Of a stretch of 9,618 nt of DNA, positions 1 through 7,138 are shown piece by piece (the first letter of the stretch is position 1; every line of letters starts with the position of its first letter). The stretch comes from Promethearchaeota archaeon (GTDB lineage Archaea; Asgardarchaeota; Lokiarchaeia; Sigyniarchaeales; SOKP01). The translations under genes were made by a program, and so were the position numbers. The stretch covers positions 1 to 9,618 of the forward strand of contig JAEORV010000030.1 in NCBI GenBank assembly GCA_016840695.1, in the 5' to 3' direction. The notes under the pieces are model-generated. The model saw nothing but the letters and a program-made list of their open reading frames with translations. It was not told the origin of the DNA and ran no database searches.

Positions 1-893
1 AAATGTATGTTAAGAAAATGTAAATCCACGAGCTTATTTAATCCATCGATATTAGTAATGGGATTACAACCCAGATCTAGCTTTTTCAAATGCTTGAGGT
101 TTTCAATTCCACTTGTATCAGTTATTTTATTGTTGTAAAGACCTAACTCTTCTAAATTCTCGAGGTTCTCAAACATCTTAACGTCTTCTATTTTAGCATC
201 GTAAATATAGAGCGTCTTTAAGTTAGCGAGAGTTTCAAGATTTTTAACTATTTGAAGTTTTTCACCCATTATCTCTAAACTTTTTAGTTTTGGAAATATT
301 TCAAGTCCTTCGAAAACATTGTATTGAAAGCCTTCCACGTTTAACTCCACTAAGTGCCCATCTTCAACTTTAAAATTGAAATCAGGTTCAATTTCGCCGG
401 TAACGTCGGAATCGTTTCGCATCATGTCCAGCATTCCCAATATTGTCGCCTCACGCTTATCAAGATCGAATTGCGTTTGATAGTTTTTCGAGAACTTATC
501 CTTTATGCAATCTAAAATATCGTGATTATTGCCTTGGTTAGCATTCTCCAGAGCTTTAAATATTCTAAACAAGCACGGATAGGATTTATCGTTATCTATC
601 GCCCATTTAATTGGCGTTTCGCTCTTTATTGGGAAGGTTTTAATCAATATTTCCGCAGCAGTGGCTCTTACTATCCAATCTCCATCTGAAATCAAACAAG
701 ACTCTAAAAATTTGAATATCTCATCTTTTTCAAGCACGATTTTGTCAAGCGCCTCTAAACTCTTTGCTCGAAGCCCAGCATCGTCGCTAACTTCAAATAG
801 AGAGATCAAGCGCCCTATGGCCTCTTCCTTACTGATTGCCTTGCTAATAATTTGGTCGTAAATCCCTTCTGGCGTCAAGAAATCGTCAGTCAT
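1..893 (-). CDS. HEAT-like / leucine-rich-repeat protein, N-terminal 297 residues (C-terminus cut by left edge)
   Basis: The frame is open from the ATG at 893 to the left edge with no stop. The protein begins MTDDFLTPEG and has no signal peptide or membrane segment, so it is probably cytoplasmic. Residues about 15-135 are paired helices with HEAT-like spacing, for example AGLRAKSLEALDKIV and WIVRATAAEILIK. Residues 140-196 form a linker. From residue 197 there are four complete 22-residue leucine-rich repeats and part of a fifth, of the short SDS22/internalin-like type (LxxLxxLxxLxLxxNxIxxxxx). Both modules are protein-interaction scaffolds; no catalytic motif is seen. More repeats probably lie beyond the edge. 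The start is the first ATG after an A/T-rich region with a TATA-like box. Such LRR proteins are common in Asgard archaea but also occur elsewhere. The specific role is unknown. Confidence 0.85.
   Translation of the reverse strand, partial: MTDDFLTPEGIYDQIISKAISKEEAIGRLISLFEVSDDAGLRAKSLEALDKIVLEKDEIFKFLESCLISDGDWIVRATAAEILIKTFPIKSETPIKWAIDNDKSYPCLFRIFKALENANQGNNHDILDCIKDKFSKNYQTQFDLDKREATILGMLDMMRNDSDVTGEIEPDFNFKVEDGHLVELNVEGFQYNVFEGLEIFPKLKSLEIMGEKLQIVKNLETLANLKTLYIYDAKIEDVKMFENLENLEELGLYNNKITDTSGIENLKHLKKLDLGCNPITNIDGLNKLVDLHFLNIH
3..305 (-). repeat. Tandem 22-residue leucine-rich repeats (protein-level)
   Basis: Residues 197-297 of the minus-strand protein split into units of exactly 22 residues, starting LEIFPKLKSL, LETLANLKTL, FENLENLEEL and IENLKHLKKL, with a partial fifth starting LNKLVDLHFL. 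Leucine or isoleucine recurs at positions 1, 4, 7, 10 and 12, and Asn occupies position 15 in the third unit. The exact period indicates a regular solenoid. The array runs off the window, so the total number of repeats is unknown. Confidence 0.85.
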
Positions 894-1060
894 TATCGTC
901 TCGCTTTTAAAAAATGAAGTATACATGATATATTAAGAATTAATGGTTTTAATTTTTTGGAAAAAACAAGAGCAGTAAATATAAATCAATATCCATAGGT
1001 TTTAAGAAGCAAGTGCTATTATAACAATATTATATTCTTCGAGTAAAAAAGTGAATTAAA
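894..1060. promoter_or_regulatory. Divergent intergenic region between the LRR gene and the amidohydrolase gene
   Basis: This 167-base A/T-rich gap separates two genes read outward. On the minus strand TTAATATAT at about 928-937 is a plausible TATA box for the LRR gene, giving a predicted start of transcription about 10-15 bases before its ATG. On the plus strand candidates are ATATTATATT at 1027-1036, which would give a leaderless or nearly leaderless message for the TTG at 1061, and TAAATATAAAT near 977-987, which would give a leader of about 50 bases. No RNA gene, hairpin or repeat is evident in it. Confidence 0.4.
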
Positions 1061-2386
1061 TTGAAAAACGAATGGCTTGATGAAAAAGTAGTAGTATCAG
1101 ACGACCCACGCCGAGTTCCCGCAGATCCAAAATTCATTAAGGGGCCAGAAGGAACTTTAGTACTTACTGGAGGGCGCATCTTTGATGGAACTGGCAAACC
1201 TATATTTGAGGGAACTGTTGTGTTAGAACACAATAAAATAAAGGCAGTTTTACCCGCTGGATCAACTGATTGGGCCTCAGATGCAGAAGTAATAGATTTA
1301 AACGGAAAAACCATATTACCTGGATTGATTGACATGCATACTCATCTAACTGATTCAGATCAAGGACTACCAATATCTATCACGCTAAGCGAAGCGGACC
1401 AAACTTTACGAGGGTTAGAAAGGATGAGGTATTACATTGAAAGTGGGATAACAAGCGTGCGCGATGTGGGGTCACACGGAACCGTTCCATTTAGGCTTAA
1501 AGAATGGTCTGCGCAGAATCGAATTCCGGGACCTCGTATATTTGCTGCAGGACAATTCATCACGGGCACTGGAGGTCACGCCGCACAATTCCTAGACGAA
1601 CGAAATGCTGCTTACGGACTAGTGATTGAAGCTTCTGGGCCTGACGATTGGAGAAATATCGTTCGTAAGATGTATAAAAATGGAGCAGATCTAATAAAAA
1701 CGGGTAGCCACTTTTCAAGGGAAGAAATAAAAGCAGCTATTGACGAGGCACACGCGCTTAACATTAAAATAACATCCGATGCTGAAAGATATTATGTTCA
1801 ATGGGCAGTGGAGGAAGGAATAGACATGATCGAGCATTGTCTTCCCTGCTCTGACGAGGCTATCAAGTTAATGGCAGAAAAAAAAGTAGACGTGATACCA
1901 ACATTATTGATTTACGACATCATAGACAAGTACATAGGGGGATATTACGGTTCTACAACGAGAAAATTTCAAATAACTAAACGAAGTGTAAAGAACCACG
2001 TGAAAAAATTGAAGAAAGCAGGAATTAAACTCGGTATTGGAACTGATTTGTCATTAAATATGTTCCGCTACTTACCAGATCCTTATATTGGTGAATTAGT
2101 TAAATTTTTACAGGTTGGGTTTAATACTGAAGAAACCCTCATCGCATCAACAAGGATCAATGCGGAAATTCTTGGAATGGAGGATAAATTGGGGACTTTA
2201 GAGGTGGGTAAGTTAGCGGACGTGCTTATAATCGATGGAAAGCCAGATCAAGACCTATTTGCTCTAAGAAACGTTGAAATGGTTATTAAAGACGGTTTTA
2301 TCGTGGTTAAAGACGGACGATTGAATATAGAAAGGCATCCAGATATCGAATATCCGAGAGAACAGACGTCTGAATTTGTCTTGTAA
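1061..2386 (+). CDS. Metal-dependent amidohydrolase (imidazolonepropionase/prolidase-like), atypical metal site
   Basis: The 441-residue protein has the layout of the amidohydrolase superfamily. An N-terminal beta-sandwich strand (LVLTGGRIFDGTG, about 33-45) leads to PGLIDMHTHL with H93 and H95. The bridging-lysine segment ADLIKTG gives K213. MIEH gives H259, GIGTD gives D329, and the C-terminal signature LGTLEVGKLADVLIID is at 378-392. GTGGH at 169-173 is also typical of the imidazolonepropionase/Xaa-Pro dipeptidase-like group. These enzymes hydrolyse C-N bonds in cyclic or peptide amides; the substrate is not predictable here. No signal peptide is seen. The expected HxH on strand 5 aligns with S239-D240-A241, so one metal-binding histidine is absent. 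The start is TTG at 1061: the in-frame stop at 1052-1054 excludes anything much further upstream, and no early ATG exists. It converges on the next gene with 15 bases between the stops. A role in inositol metabolism is not shown. Confidence 0.85.
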   Translation: MKNEWLDEKVVVSDDPRRVPADPKFIKGPEGTLVLTGGRIFDGTGKPIFEGTVVLEHNKIKAVLPAGSTDWASDAEVIDLNGKTILPGLIDMHTHLTDSDQGLPISITLSEADQTLRGLERMRYYIESGITSVRDVGSHGTVPFRLKEWSAQNRIPGPRIFAAGQFITGTGGHAAQFLDERNAAYGLVIEASGPDDWRNIVRKMYKNGADLIKTGSHFSREEIKAAIDEAHALNIKITSDAERYYVQWAVEEGIDMIEHCLPCSDEAIKLMAEKKVDVIPTLLIYDIIDKYIGGYYGSTTRKFQITKRSVKNHVKKLKKAGIKLGIGTDLSLNMFRYLPDPYIGELVKFLQVGFNTEETLIASTRINAEILGMEDKLGTLEVGKLADVLIIDGKPDQDLFALRNVEMVIKDGFIVVKDGRLNIERHPDIEYPREQTSEFVL

Positions 2387-2401
2387 TTCTTCTTCTCTAT
2401 T

Positions 2402-3598
2402 CTATCCATCCCTTTGGAAATATTTATTCGCACGCTTTAAATATTTGTAGGCAATCCAAGAAACGATTTTATTCCCTAAACTCTTTCTATTCTTATTTCC
2501 TAACTCGTAGAAAAGATCTCTTGCCTCCTCTGGAGGAAGGATGACAAGCTCGTCGTTCTTCTTTTGAACTGCACATCCTGAGTTAGTTAGTATCTTATAA
2601 TTTTCAGCGGTTTCTTTTGGATCTCCCCAGCATATCAATTGACAGTTGCCACAAGTGAGGGTCACGTTTTTTAAGTCCTTTAGAGCCTTTTTATTCTGCG
2701 CAAGAAGCGCCTCATATTCTTCGTCTGTCACCCCCCCGTCCTTTTTCAAATTAGAAATCTCGTATCCTTTTTTTTCACCTTTAATGTACCACTTCCTTTT
2801 AAGCCTAAATGATTGAGCTAAGAGACGAACAACATCATCGTTCGTTTCTGGATAAGGATAGCGACCCGGTGACCATGTGGACCACTTTCCCTCCTTATCT
2901 AAACCCGCATATCCTCCACATCCGGCAAAACAACGCATCAAATGCCTCCTTTTAGTAAAGCTAAACTCATGACCCCCTATGGATACTGATTCGTTTTCGC
3001 CGCCAAACATCCTCAAAGTACATACTTTTTCGCATAACTTACATTCGTTGCAAAATGTCTCGCTTTGAGGAATGGGATCCGTGGGTTCCAACTTAGCCGA
3101 CGTGACTAATCCGCCTAAAATAATAGTCGCTCCATAACCCTTTAAACCAACGTTTCCCGACCATCCGTATATTCCCGCACCAGAACGAACCGCAAGGTAC
3201 CTAAATGAAACGGGAGGGAACGATCTTACACCCGAGAATGGAACGTCTTCACGGTATTTGAAGTTTGGAAACAACGCTAATGCTTCGTGCCCTTTCTCTT
3301 TTAATATTCGTGCAACTTCGTTAGAAATCTTGTAGGCTTTTAAATACGCTTTTATGTTGTCAATCTCATGTTCTACACGTCCATTTGGCAAATCTTTTCT
3401 CAAGAAGGCGCGAATCTTGTCTTTATCTAAAGGTACGGCAAAACTGACGGCAGATTGAGCCTTGGGTAAAGCATACGTGATGTCTGCGCTGGGAGGATCT
3501 CCCATCATGCCTTCCTTTGTTACAAAACCTACTTTTAATGCTCCATTATCCAACAAATACTTTTCAATTTCTTCGTTCAAAGACACGAAATTCACCAC
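2402..3598 (-). CDS. Corrinoid/iron-sulfur reductase-like protein (QueG / reductive dehalogenase superfamily)
   Basis: The product is 398 residues with no Tat signal or membrane segment, so cytoplasmic. The N-terminal part resembles the cobalamin-binding fold shared by epoxyqueuosine reductase and reductive dehalogenases, with VRSFPPVSFRYLAVRSGAGI (125-144) followed by a Gly-rich stretch to about 163. A ferredoxin-like motif C183-x2-C186-x2-C189-x3-C193 and a second set C316-x2-C319-x3-C323, together with C223 or C227, match the eight-cysteine, two [4Fe-4S] plan of that superfamily. The two cysteine clusters are separated by an insertion much longer than I expect in QueG. The RDYH-type segment of true QueG is not recognisable; NGRVEHEIDN stands in that region. 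So it is probably a redox enzyme of unknown substrate, not tRNA modification. It begins GTG GTG, and the second GTG overlaps the upstream gene's stop as GTGA, implying translational coupling with the DUF2804 gene. The seven-G run on its strand at 2731-2737 keeps the frame. Confidence 0.75.
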   Translation of the reverse strand: MVNFVSLNEEIEKYLLDNGALKVGFVTKEGMMGDPPSADITYALPKAQSAVSFAVPLDKDKIRAFLRKDLPNGRVEHEIDNIKAYLKAYKISNEVARILKEKGHEALALFPNFKYREDVPFSGVRSFPPVSFRYLAVRSGAGIYGWSGNVGLKGYGATIILGGLVTSAKLEPTDPIPQSETFCNECKLCEKVCTLRMFGGENESVSIGGHEFSFTKRRHLMRCFAGCGGYAGLDKEGKWSTWSPGRYPYPETNDDVVRLLAQSFRLKRKWYIKGEKKGYEISNLKKDGGVTDEEYEALLAQNKKALKDLKNVTLTCGNCQLICWGDPKETAENYKILTNSGCAVQKKNDELVILPPEEARDLFYELGNKNRKSLGNKIVSWIAYKYLKRANKYFQRDG

Positions 3599-4641
3599 TT
3601 GTGGGAGAAGTTCTCAGCCCAACCAAATACTCGATCGGATTTATCAATATGTATCTTTGTTCCGTCGTCTAATATGAGATCTCCAATATAATATCCTAAA
3701 ACTTGCACGCCACCTGTTTTTAAAATAAGCATGTTTAGGTTATTTTCTTTTTTCATCACGGGGTCAATTACCATCTCGAAGCGACCGTCGCTACTCGTGC
3801 ATTTCCAAGGTTTCATGACGTCCTCTTTGTCGTAATGAAACTTGATGTTGTCGATTTTGTGCCCTTTTCCCTCGTAAAATATCATATTCTTACTTGATAT
3901 CGTTTCAATTCCGAAGCCATAATCGAGGTTAAATCCCAACCTTTTTCCATTTACTATTCCAAATCCCCCTCCCCAATACCAAGAAGTTTTGTAGGGGAGG
4001 ACACCACGCGTCCAGTCGAGAACTCCAAAGCTTCCATTTTCCTCTGAAAAGGAGTATTCTTTATCATCAAGGGTAAATGTTCCATTAACCGGCATGTCAA
4101 CTATTTTTTGCACATATACAAATTGTTTCTTGTTTTCAAAAGGAATGACGTTCACTAACGTGTCCCGTTTTGGGTCCATATCGAGAGTAATTTTTCCTTT
4201 CATTCCCTTTCCTTTCCCAAAGGTTGGAAAATCGAAAGTAAGCACCATGTCGTTTTCTATCCTTTCAAACTTCATTTTCTTATCTTTCTTGACAAGTTTC
4301 GTGATTCCTGCCATTGTAGATGGGGGCATGTTCAAAGATCCCCTTGTGAAGAAGGTAACGGCTCTATCTCCTTCCAGAAAATTATTCTTGAAATCCATGA
4401 AATCTAAAGTTGCCATTCCAAAATAACCCACATCGGCGATAATTAGGGTTATTCCAAATTGATCGTTGTAAATCTCGTAACAATCCCATTCTTTTATTCG
4501 CAAGCTTCCTGCTGACACTTTCTCTCGTTCGTATTTTAAAATAAGCTGCGATGCCCATCCAACTTGCATGAGCTCGCCATTTTTATCTAATAAATCTGAT
4601 GGTTCTGTAATTTTCCTTTGTTCCATTTCAATTCTACCCAT
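3592..4641 (-). CDS. DUF2804 family protein
   Basis: I recognise the DUF2804 pattern across this 349-residue protein. It has an N-terminal LLDKNGELMQVGWA segment, then a beta-rich body. The C-terminal half carries the family's hallmark WTRGVLPYKTSWYWGGG (about 215-231), GFNLDYGFG, GHKIDNIKFHY, a segment reading SSDGRFEMVIDPVMKKENN, and a final GWAENFSHKW. The fold is expected to be lipocalin-like beta, related to AttH/CrtC hydratases; no enzymatic activity is established for DUF2804. No signal peptide is seen. Two in-frame ATGs, at 4641 and 4626, are possible starts; I use the first. It is the promoter-proximal gene of a two-gene operon, with its TGA lying inside the start of the iron-sulfur reductase gene, so the two proteins are probably made together. 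It is divergent from the IolM-like gene across 85 bases. Confidence 0.85.
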   Translation of the reverse strand: MGRIEMEQRKITEPSDLLDKNGELMQVGWASQLILKYEREKVSAGSLRIKEWDCYEIYNDQFGITLIIADVGYFGMATLDFMDFKNNFLEGDRAVTFFTRGSLNMPPSTMAGITKLVKKDKKMKFERIENDMVLTFDFPTFGKGKGMKGKITLDMDPKRDTLVNVIPFENKKQFVYVQKIVDMPVNGTFTLDDKEYSFSEENGSFGVLDWTRGVLPYKTSWYWGGGFGIVNGKRLGFNLDYGFGIETISSKNMIFYEGKGHKIDNIKFHYDKEDVMKPWKCTSSDGRFEMVIDPVMKKENNLNMLILKTGGVQVLGYYIGDLILDDGTKIHIDKSDRVFGWAENFSHKW

Positions 4642-4726
4642 GTAAAAGTCTTTATGAATTTTGTAATTATAATTTAAATATTAACGAATATAAAATAATT
4701 ACTATATATAAAAAGGTAATTTAAAG
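4642..4726. promoter_or_regulatory. Divergent promoter region, DUF2804 operon and iolM-like gene
   Basis: The 85-base gap is almost pure A/T. For the plus-strand gene, ATATAAAA at about 4688-4695 lies at the right distance for a very short leader. TATATATAAAAA at 4703-4714 is a better-looking TATA string but sits too near the ATG at 4727 unless the message starts at or past it. For the minus-strand gene, ATTTAAATTATAATT (read on minus, about 4665-4679) is a candidate box for the ATG at 4641. A shared region could co-regulate both units, but no clear operator palindrome is visible. Confidence 0.45.
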
Positions 4727-5905
4727 ATGAAAACTGTAGAATTATCAGCCAAATGGGATCCAAAACCAGAATTTAAGTTAGGTACAAAGGATATAGATGG
4801 AAAATTAACCTATTTGGGTTCTCAAGTGTGGAAAGATCCGATCGTCAAAGTCGTGGATAAAGAAATGCCTAAAATAAAACCAAATGAAGTGCTCGTCAAG
4901 GTAAAGAGGTGTGGAATTTGTGGTTCTGATGTACACATGAACCAATCTTACGACGACGGATATATTTTCTATCCTGGATTAACGGCGTTTCCCTGCACCC
5001 TAGGTCACGAATTTGCTGGCGAAATTGTAGAGGTGGGTAGTCAAGCCATAAACAAGAGAACTAGTAAGCCTTATGAAATTGGTGAGCCTGTTACCGTTGA
5101 AGAGATGGTATGGTGTGGAGAGTGTAAGCCTTGTTGCGATGGCTATCCAAATCATTGCGAGAGATTACAAGAAATTGGATTTTCCATAGACGGAGCATAT
5201 GCCGAGTACATTGCCGTTCCCGCAAAATTATGTTGGAGTTTAAAAAAGCTAGAAAAACGATACGACGATATTTATAAAATTGGAAGTTTAGTAGAACCTA
5301 CTTCCGTGGCATATAATGCCGTTATTGAGCGTGGAGGAGGTATTCGACCTGGTGAAAACGCAATAATTTTGGGCGGGGGTCCAATTGGTTTAGCTGCTGC
5401 AAGTATCCTAAAGTTCAGTGGTGCTGGAGTGTGTATTGTTTCAGAACCCGATCCTAACCGAGCAACTTTAGCCAAAAAGATGGGAGCAGATTACATAATC
5501 GATCCATTAAAAGAAAACTTCGTCGAGAAAGTTAAAGATTATACTGACAACGAAGGCGCAGCTCTTTATTTAGAAGCAACCGGATTACCTCACATAGTAA
5601 CTGATGATATTCAAAACGCTATTTGGGAAACTACATCAGTAAACACAACTGTCGTAATAGTAGCAAGAGCGGAACAAAGGATGCCAGTTTGTGGAGAATA
5701 TTTCCAAGTGAGGAGAGCTCGAATAGTGGGAGCTCAAGGACATTCAGGACATGGAACATTCCCTAATGTAATTAGCTGCATGGCTGCTGGAATGGATATG
5801 ACGCCAATGGTAACTAAAGAAATAACGCTTGATGAGGTTCCAGAAAACCTCAAATTATTACAAACTGATCGAGAAAACTGCAAAATCTCTGTTAAAATTG
5901 GCTGA
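4727..5905 (+). CDS. iolM: Scyllo-inosose 3-dehydrogenase (IolM-type zinc alcohol dehydrogenase)
   Basis: This 392-residue zinc-dependent medium-chain dehydrogenase is probably NAD-dependent. It closely resembles the Thermotoga enzyme that oxidises scyllo-inosose to 3-dehydro-scyllo-inosose in the alternative inositol pathway. Shared hallmarks, as I recall the family, are the start (LSAKWDPKPEFK), GKLTYLGSQVW at 25-35, CGICGSDVHM, EPTSVAYNAVI with RGGGIRPG, and the C-terminal VRRARIVGAQGHSGHGTFP. Catalytic zinc ligands are C65 and H94-E95. The structural zinc site is C130, C133, C136 and C144. The Rossmann loop is GGGPIG (216-221), with E240 ending strand 2, which favours NAD over NADP. The ATG at 4727 gives the family's N-terminus. 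The gene stands alone on its strand, and IolO- and IolN-like genes lie 2-4 kb downstream, which strengthens this over a generic sorbitol or threonine dehydrogenase call. Confidence 0.88.
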   Translation: MKTVELSAKWDPKPEFKLGTKDIDGKLTYLGSQVWKDPIVKVVDKEMPKIKPNEVLVKVKRCGICGSDVHMNQSYDDGYIFYPGLTAFPCTLGHEFAGEIVEVGSQAINKRTSKPYEIGEPVTVEEMVWCGECKPCCDGYPNHCERLQEIGFSIDGAYAEYIAVPAKLCWSLKKLEKRYDDIYKIGSLVEPTSVAYNAVIERGGGIRPGENAIILGGGPIGLAAASILKFSGAGVCIVSEPDPNRATLAKKMGADYIIDPLKENFVEKVKDYTDNEGAALYLEATGLPHIVTDDIQNAIWETTSVNTTVVIVARAEQRMPVCGEYFQVRRARIVGAQGHSGHGTFPNVISCMAAGMDMTPMVTKEITLDEVPENLKLLQTDRENCKISVKIG

Positions 5906-5913
5906 ATATCCCA

Positions 5914-5929
5914 TTTTATCTAATTTTTT
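5914..5929 (+). terminator. T-rich probable transcription terminator after iolM
   Basis: Eight bases after the TGA at 5903-5905 come TTTTATC and then a run of six T at 5924-5929. Archaeal RNA polymerase often terminates at such T-rich tracts without a hairpin. Position and composition are the only evidence. Confidence 0.4.
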
Positions 5930-6046
5930 GTTCGAGTTACTTAGTACATGTTTTTACACAAAATTACATCGATTCAATGCTTAGATTTAAAAAGAAAACC
6001 CACCTCTATGTACTTATTAAAATTATTAATTTTTTAGGTATAGGTC
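5930..6046 (+). promoter_or_regulatory. Upstream region of the membrane-protein operon
   Basis: The gap between iolM and the membrane-protein gene holds two weak TATA-like strings, GATTTAAAAAG near 5984-5994 and TTATTAAAATTATTAA near 6014-6029. AGGT occurs at 6036-6039 and again at 6042-6045, immediately before the ATG at 6047. The first copy is a possible weak ribosome binding site. No hairpin or RNA gene is seen. Confidence 0.3.
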
Positions 6047-6844
6047 ATGGATTTTTTATTCTTATTATTTCAAGCGTTTCTACTGGTTTTTCTAGGAGTG
6101 TACTTGGGAGTTGGGATTTTTTTCTCTATACGAGCGCTTCAAACCAGGTTACATCACATCATTTATGGAAGTGTTTCTTTTACTTTAATGGCAATTAGTC
6201 AAATCATTGCTTTCTTGTTTACGTTTCCAGATATTATTGAAACGATATTAATTTCCATAGCATTCGTGATGTGCGTTATATTTACTAATTTAACATTCCA
6301 TAAAGAGAAAAAATCTTCCCTTCCGTTCCTGATATTGATTGTAACGATAATTAATTCACTTATATTTTTTGTGTTTAATTTATTAAGAGATATCGCAGAT
6401 TCTGCGCCGCTCTATTACGCAACAATCGTACACGATTTCATTTATAGATCGATCATTTTTGGATGGTTAGGGTGGTCGTCCCTAGTTGCATATAAAAAAA
6501 TTAAAGACCAGAATATCGAACCGTGGATAAAAGCAAGATATAAGATAGTCTCGTCGGTTTCGTTTCTAATATGTTTTGAACGAATAGTGAGGATTTTCCA
6601 GCCTTGGTACCAAGAATTTGGCGATCCAAACTACCTTGAAAGTTATGTTGTATTTGGTATCATCTCTATAATGGCGATTATTTTTGCAGTGGGTTTTGCT
6701 CTAGCTTGGTTCATGCCAGGGTGGTTTAAAAGATTTCTCAACAAGGGATATCAAGCTGTTGTTGATAAAGAATATTCAGAAGAAGAACTAATGGATTTAA
6801 TCAAAAGAGAATTATCTAACGGAGGAACAAATGGAAATAATTAA
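6047..6844 (+). CDS. Seven-helix integral membrane protein of unknown function
   Basis: I do not recognise this 265-residue protein. Hydrophobic stretches predict seven membrane helices at about 4-28, 37-59, 62-84, 92-113, 121-149, 164-185 (the weakest, containing C176, E178 and R179) and 200-223. A charged cytosolic-looking tail of about 40 residues follows, including KEYSEEELMDLIKREL at 241-256. The positively charged loops after helices 1, 3 and 5 and the tail after helix 7 suggest an outside N-terminus and inside C-terminus. The layout recalls seven-helix sensor domains, but no kinase, HAMP or other output domain is attached. The ATG at 6047 opens directly into helix 1; the overlapping open frame at 5977-6198 in another phase lacks a long protein. 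The stop overlaps the next gene by 14 bases, and that gene has a strong ribosome site within this one, so the two products probably work together. Confidence 0.75.
   Translation: MDFLFLLFQAFLLVFLGVYLGVGIFFSIRALQTRLHHIIYGSVSFTLMAISQIIAFLFTFPDIIETILISIAFVMCVIFTNLTFHKEKKSSLPFLILIVTIINSLIFFVFNLLRDIADSAPLYYATIVHDFIYRSIIFGWLGWSSLVAYKKIKDQNIEPWIKARYKIVSSVSFLICFERIVRIFQPWYQEFGDPNYLESYVVFGIISIMAIIFAVGFALAWFMPGWFKRFLNKGYQAVVDKEYSEEELMDLIKRELSNGGTNGNN
6821..6825 (+). promoter_or_regulatory. Strong Shine-Dalgarno GGAGG for the small downstream gene
   Basis: GGAGG followed by five bases and then ATG at 6831 is the clearest ribosome binding site in the window. It lies inside the coding region of the membrane protein and fixes the start of the small gene. 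First genes of units here lack such a site, so the contrast fits archaeal use of leaderless starts for first genes and Shine-Dalgarno for internal ones. Confidence 0.75.
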
Positions 6845-7106
6845 ATCCCTAGGAGAATCACTTGCTGATAAAATAAGCATAAGCCCTACAGCAGCAAGAG
6901 GGCTCATCAAACTGTCAATAAAAGATGAGTTAGGGCCCTTTACCAATGTAAATAAAGTCAATTTTAATGACTTGCATAAAACTATTTCAAATTCATTTAA
7001 GAAACGACTCGTCAATTTATCAATTCAAGATGTCGAAGTAATCACGGAGTCGATGTTAACTCAACTAAAACATATCCAATCTCTCATTACCATGGCAAAT
7101 GTCTGA
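6831..7106 (+). CDS. Small predicted all-helical protein, unknown function
   Basis: The 91-residue product (MEIIKSLGESLADKISISP...) is not recognised. It has no signal peptide, cysteine or membrane helix. It looks almost entirely alpha-helical, with helices around 2-14, 18-32, 46-60, 64-75 and 76-88 and a turn at DELGPFTNVNKVN (32-44). The start is set by the GGAGG site five bases upstream. It overlaps the membrane-protein gene by 14 bases and so is translated from the same message, which suggests a cytosolic partner or regulator. The good ribosome site, the amphipathic pattern and the overlap argue that it is a real gene. It ends 32 bases before the convergent phosphatase gene. Confidence 0.75.
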   Translation: MEIIKSLGESLADKISISPTAARGLIKLSIKDELGPFTNVNKVNFNDLHKTISNSFKKRLVNLSIQDVEVITESMLTQLKHIQSLITMANV

Positions 7107-7138
7107 AATTTATTTGTTGAGTTTCCCAGCATGATGTA
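7107..7138. other. Short convergent intergenic gap
   Basis: Thirty-two bases separate the stop of the small helical protein from the stop of the phosphatase on the opposite strand. TTTATTTGTTGAGTTT just after the plus-strand stop could serve as a weak T-rich terminator. Nothing else is visible. Confidence 0.3.

Noticed and set aside
661..861. Plus-strand open frame of 66 codons with a Ser-rich product
   Set aside because: It lies wholly inside and antisense to the HEAT/LRR gene; its Ser/Leu-rich composition is what reading a gene backwards gives, and it has no ribosome site or homology.
2731..2737. Run of seven C (seven G in the coding strand) as a possible frameshift or phase-variation site
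   Set aside because: The reading frame continues intact through it with conserved cysteine motifs on both sides, and a single seven-base tract is weak evidence for programmed slippage.
4094..4426. Plus-strand open frame of 110 codons, Phe/Ser/Pro-rich
   Set aside because: It is antisense to the well-supported DUF2804 gene and has shadow-like composition.
5977..6198. Open frame of 73 codons overlapping the start of the membrane protein
   Set aside because: The 265-residue frame starting at 6047 gives seven clean hydrophobic helices and overlaps correctly with the next gene; the short frame ends inside it without a coherent domain.
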